From: Candidatus Chloroheliales bacterium
Lineage (GTDB): Bacteria > Chloroflexota > Chloroflexia > QHBQ01
DNA: 5,855 nucleotides
Reading direction: 5' to 3'
NCBI GenBank assembly: GCA_003243865.1
Contig: QHBQ01000377.1
Coordinates: 1 to 5,855, forward strand
Shown here: piece after piece, positions 4,185 to 5,855 of the stretch
How positions within the stretch are numbered: the stretch's first letter is position 1
How the letters are laid out: each line of letters starts with the position of its first letter
Notes under the pieces: generated by a model
Seen by the model: the letters and a program-made list of their open reading frames with translations, nothing else
Databases searched by the model: none
Told to the model about the DNA's origin: nothing
Position numbers and translations under genes: made by a program

Positions 4185-5855
4185 TTGCTCCCTCTTTCTC
4201 CCCCTCGTCAATCAGCCGCACGGCCACTACCGCCAGCGCGGCATAGAGCCAGAACAGCATCGCCATGTGGGGGAACTCGATATTGAAAAAGTAGTGGTCC
4301 AGCACGCCGACCACCAGCGCCCCGGCCACCGCCGCCATCAAGCCCAGCAGGATAGTGCTGAGTGAGGTGACATCTCCTCCCTCAGCGGGGAAGGTTGGGT
4401 GGGGGTGAGCGTCGCGCGGCGCGGACCCACCCCCAGCCCATCCCGCCGGGAGGGGAGTACGCATCGCCCCTACCCCAGCAGGGGAGGTTGGGTGGGGGTG
4501 AGCGTCGCGCGGCGCGGACCCACCCCCAGCCCATCCCGCCGGGAGGGGAGCAAAACCCCTTCCCTTTTGGGGGAGAGGAGCAAAACCCCTCCCCCTTTGG
4601 GGGAGGCTGGGAGAGGGGGTGCGCCGCACGCGCGGCAGGGTGTAGGCGAAGAAGGTGAACATCACGAAGCCAAAGCCCGCCAGCCCGACCAGCCCCATCC
4701 GCTCGGCAATCGTCAGGTAGACGCTGCTCACCCCGGTAGTCAGTTCGCGCTCGAACCCGCCTGCCGTGCCGAAACCGACCCCGAACCAGGGGTACTTCTG
4801 GATAATTGCCACTGCGTTGGCATACTCGTTCAGCCGCATAATCGTGGCTGGGTCTTGCAAGGCAAATCCGGCGGAGAGGCGGGCGAGATAGCCGCTGCCC
4901 AGCCCCAGCCCCAGCACCGCGATTGCGCTCACCGCGCCATAGAGAAACAGGCGGCGGTAGCGTAGCAGCGCCACAATCCCCACTGCCGCCACTGCGCCCA
5001 GCCAGGCCGAGCGCGATTGGGTTAGGATCAGAGCCGCGCCACTGGCCGCCACTGTTGCCCAGGTCAGCCAGCGGGGTAGGCCGACGCTCTGCTCACGCTT
5101 CGCCAGCGCCTGCACCAGCGCGAGGACAAAGACCAGCACCAGCATCCCGGCAAAGCTGTTGGGGTCAACCGAGGTGCCGGTTGCCCGCACTGGCAGGGCG
5201 GGGTTGGCTTCCAGGTGGCGGATAACATCAGTAGTGGGATAGCCAACCACACTGAGCCGCAGCAGGATGCCCGCGGCGCGGTCGCCAAGCGCCCACAGGC
5301 CGACACCGATTGCCGCCGCCAGCCCGCCTGCCACCACCAGCCAGCGTACCAGCCGCCGCAGCAGCGGCCCATCTACCAGGGTGGTAACAACATAGAACAG
5401 CACGAAGCCGAGCGCCATCCGAAAATAGTTGTGGGCAATGTCGGTGCTGAAGTCGCGGGCGATGCCCAGGATGAAGGCGAACAGGCTGAGGCCGATGAAC
5501 AGCAGCAGCGGCGCGTGAACCGGCGACACGTTCAGCCGCGCCCCCTTCAACAGTTGTCCCAGCCAGAGCGCAATCAGCAGCAACTCAGTCACTTCCAGGA
5601 ACGCAGGCGTGACCACCAGCTTGACCGGAACGACCGCGAAAGGCAACAGGAGCGCGATCAGCGCCGCGCCGAGCAGCAGCCGCTCCGCGCTTGTCAGCAG
5701 CAAGGCTAGCGCCGCCAGCCCGCCTAGCGCGGCAAAGGGGATGAGCGGGTTGCCCAGCGTTACCGCCAGCCCGCCCGCCAGCCCTAGCCCCAGCGCCGCA
5801 CCGACACCCAGCAGCGGCAACCAATTGCGCGAGGTTGCGGGCGCAAGCCGCTCGT
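4168..5855 (-). CDS. O-antigen ligase / polymerase family membrane protein (WaaL/Wzy_C type), 5' partial, with repeat-derived insertion
   Basis: Polytopic membrane protein expected to transfer or polymerise undecaprenyl-linked glycan at the outer face of the membrane. Counting from the TTG at 5820-5818, about a dozen hydrophobic segments precede a large hydrophilic loop (about 309-375). Family-like patterns are [13 protein letters not shown] (214-226), SRSAWLG (269-275), R329 with NEY, and YPWFGVGFG (343-351), then TVYL-like [15 protein letters not shown] (366-380). The frame stays open from the TTG to the window edge, adding 11 codons ([11 protein letters not shown]). The TTG has no Shine-Dalgarno sequence, so the true start is probably outside the window. 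Residues about 401-482 are a Pro/Gly/Arg-rich low-complexity stretch made of DNA repeats, placed after RVRR and before the last two membrane segments, so probably cytoplasmic. The gene ends 17 nt inside fabZ. Family call is firm; ligase versus polymerase cannot be decided. Confidence 0.88.
   Translation of the reverse strand, partial: ERLAPATSRNWLPLLGVGAALGLGLAGGLAVTLGNPLIPFAALGGLAALALLLTSAERLLLGAALIALLLPFAVVPVKLVVTPAFLEVTELLLIALWLGQLLKGARLNVSPVHAPLLLFIGLSLFAFILGIARDFSTDIAHNYFRMALGFVLFYVVTTLVDGPLLRRLVRWLVVAGGLAAAIGVGLWALGDRAAGILLRLSVVGYPTTDVIRHLEANPALPVRATGTSVDPNSFAGMLVLVFVLALVQALAKREQSVGLPRWLTWATVAASGAALILTQSRSAWLGAVAAVGIVALLRYRRLFLYGAVSAIAVLGLGLGSGYLARLSAGFALQDPATIMRLNEYANAVAIIQKYPWFGVGFGTAGGFERELTTGVSSVYLTIAERMGLVGLAGFGFVMFTFFAYTLPRVRRTPSPSLPQRGRGFAPLPQKGRGFAPLPAGWAGGGSAPRDAHPHPTSPAGVGAMRTPLPAGWAGGGSAPRDAHPHPTFPAEGGDVTSLSTILLGLMAAVAGALVVGVLDHYFFNIEFPHMAMLFWLYAALAVVAVRLIDEGEKEGANGTGH
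4185..4196 (-). promoter_or_regulatory. Ribosome binding site deciding the fabZ start
   Basis: On the minus strand AAGAGGGAGCAA precedes the ATG at 4184-4182. GAGG sits 6 nt from the ATG, within the last codons of the ligase gene. This supports the ATG over the upstream in-frame TTG at 4211. Confidence 0.7.
4392..4457. repeat. Long repeat unit, copy 1 (66 bp identical to 4485-4550)
   Basis: Identical base for base to 4485-4550, offset 93 bp; weaker similarity extends left to about 4376. The unit is itself an imperfect palindrome: the left arm GGTTGGGTGGGGGTGAG (4393-4409) resembles the reverse complement of CCCACCCCCAGCCCATC (4426-4442), around a GTCGCGCGGCGCGG centre. Confidence 0.9.
4485..4550. 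repeat. Long repeat unit, copy 2
   Basis: Exact copy of 4392-4457. The 93-bp period is 31 codons, so both copies encode the same peptide [20 protein letters not shown] in the ligase frame (about residues 426-445 and 457-476, copy 2 being the more N-terminal). Lack of any difference suggests recent duplication or gene conversion. Confidence 0.9.
4547..4606. repeat. Short 30-bp tandem repeat with perfect hairpin in second copy
   Basis: GGAGCAAAACCCCT starts at 4547 and again at 4577; the 30-bp units differ at 4561/4591 and 4565/4595. The period is 10 codons and encodes [14 protein letters not shown] peptide twice. In the second unit CCTCCCCCTTTGGGGGAGG (4588-4606) is a perfect 8-bp stem with a TTT loop; in the first the stem is shorter and contains a T-G pair. 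Confidence 0.85.

Larger units (their letters stand above)
4376..4620. repeat. In-frame palindromic repeat cluster inside the ligase gene
   Basis: A GC-rich block of about 245 bp interrupts the ligase reading frame between the codons for RVRR and DVTSLS without a stop or a frameshift. It holds two copies of a long unit (93-bp period) and two copies of a short unit (30-bp period). The encoded peptide ([21 protein letters not shown] and RGFAPLP motifs) is low complexity and unlike the hydrophobic protein around it. The style is that of dispersed intergenic palindromic repeats found near genes in many high-GC bacteria. Confidence 0.85.

Noticed and set aside
4185..4211. Upstream TTG start for fabZ
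   Set aside because: No SD at that site, and the extra residues MTRGRKREQ are not family-like; the ATG at 4184 has a good SD.
4376..4620. CRISPR array or frameshifted pseudogene
   Set aside because: Only two copies of each unit with no regular spacers, and the reading frame is intact on both sides with the C-terminal membrane segments still encoded.
4399..4965. Plus-strand open frame of 188 codons through the repeat block
   Set aside because: Its first part is repeat-encoded low complexity and the rest is antisense to conserved ligase motifs.
5215..5709. Plus-strand open frame of 164 codons, Q/E/R-rich
   Set aside because: Antisense shadow of the hydrophobic ligase segment; the polar composition is what reverse-complemented membrane codons give.

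Overview
High-GC bacterial DNA with five genes, all on the minus strand, so transcription runs from the right edge to the left. The content (an O-antigen ligase/polymerase-type membrane protein and two GT9 glycosyltransferases) points to assembly of a cell-surface polysaccharide or glycolipid. The taxon cannot be fixed from the sequence. Protein style, the GC-rich CTTCG hairpin repeat and a heptamer repeat remind me of filamentous Chloroflexota, but this is an impression (about 50%). A Gram-negative with ordinary LPS is not excluded.

Layout in order of transcription. (1) 5855-4168: O-antigen ligase family protein, 5' end cut by the window edge, carrying about 82 residues of low-complexity, repeat-encoded sequence in a predicted cytoplasmic loop. 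(2) 4184-3723: complete FabZ-type 3-hydroxyacyl-ACP dehydratase, overlapping the ligase by 17 nt. (3) 3720-2695: CPBP/CAAX-type intramembrane protease with all three motifs, starting 2 nt after the fabZ stop. (4) 2698-1583: GT9 heptosyltransferase-like enzyme, overlapping the protease by an ATGA junction; its last codons and stop lie inside a TTGAGTT heptamer array. (5) 1582-1207: a 376-nt gene-free gap filled mainly by a 330-bp element with perfect 28-bp terminal inverted repeats. (6) 1197-55: second GT9 enzyme. (7) 1-54: no gene, only a short palindrome.

Genes 1 to 4 are so tightly packed that they are almost certainly one translationally coupled operon, with its promoter beyond the right edge. 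The last GT9 gene probably belonged to the same operon before, or despite, the inverted-repeat insertion. Inferred joint role: the GT9 enzymes add sugars from nucleotide donors on the cytoplasmic face, the ligase joins or polymerises undecaprenyl-linked glycan outside the membrane, FabZ may supply acyl chains for a lipid part, and the membrane protease has an unknown role.

The strongest oddity is the colonisation of the ligase reading frame by palindromic repeat units whose spacings (93 bp and 30 bp) are multiples of three. I found no sign of CRISPR, tRNA, rRNA, transposase or toxin-antitoxin genes.
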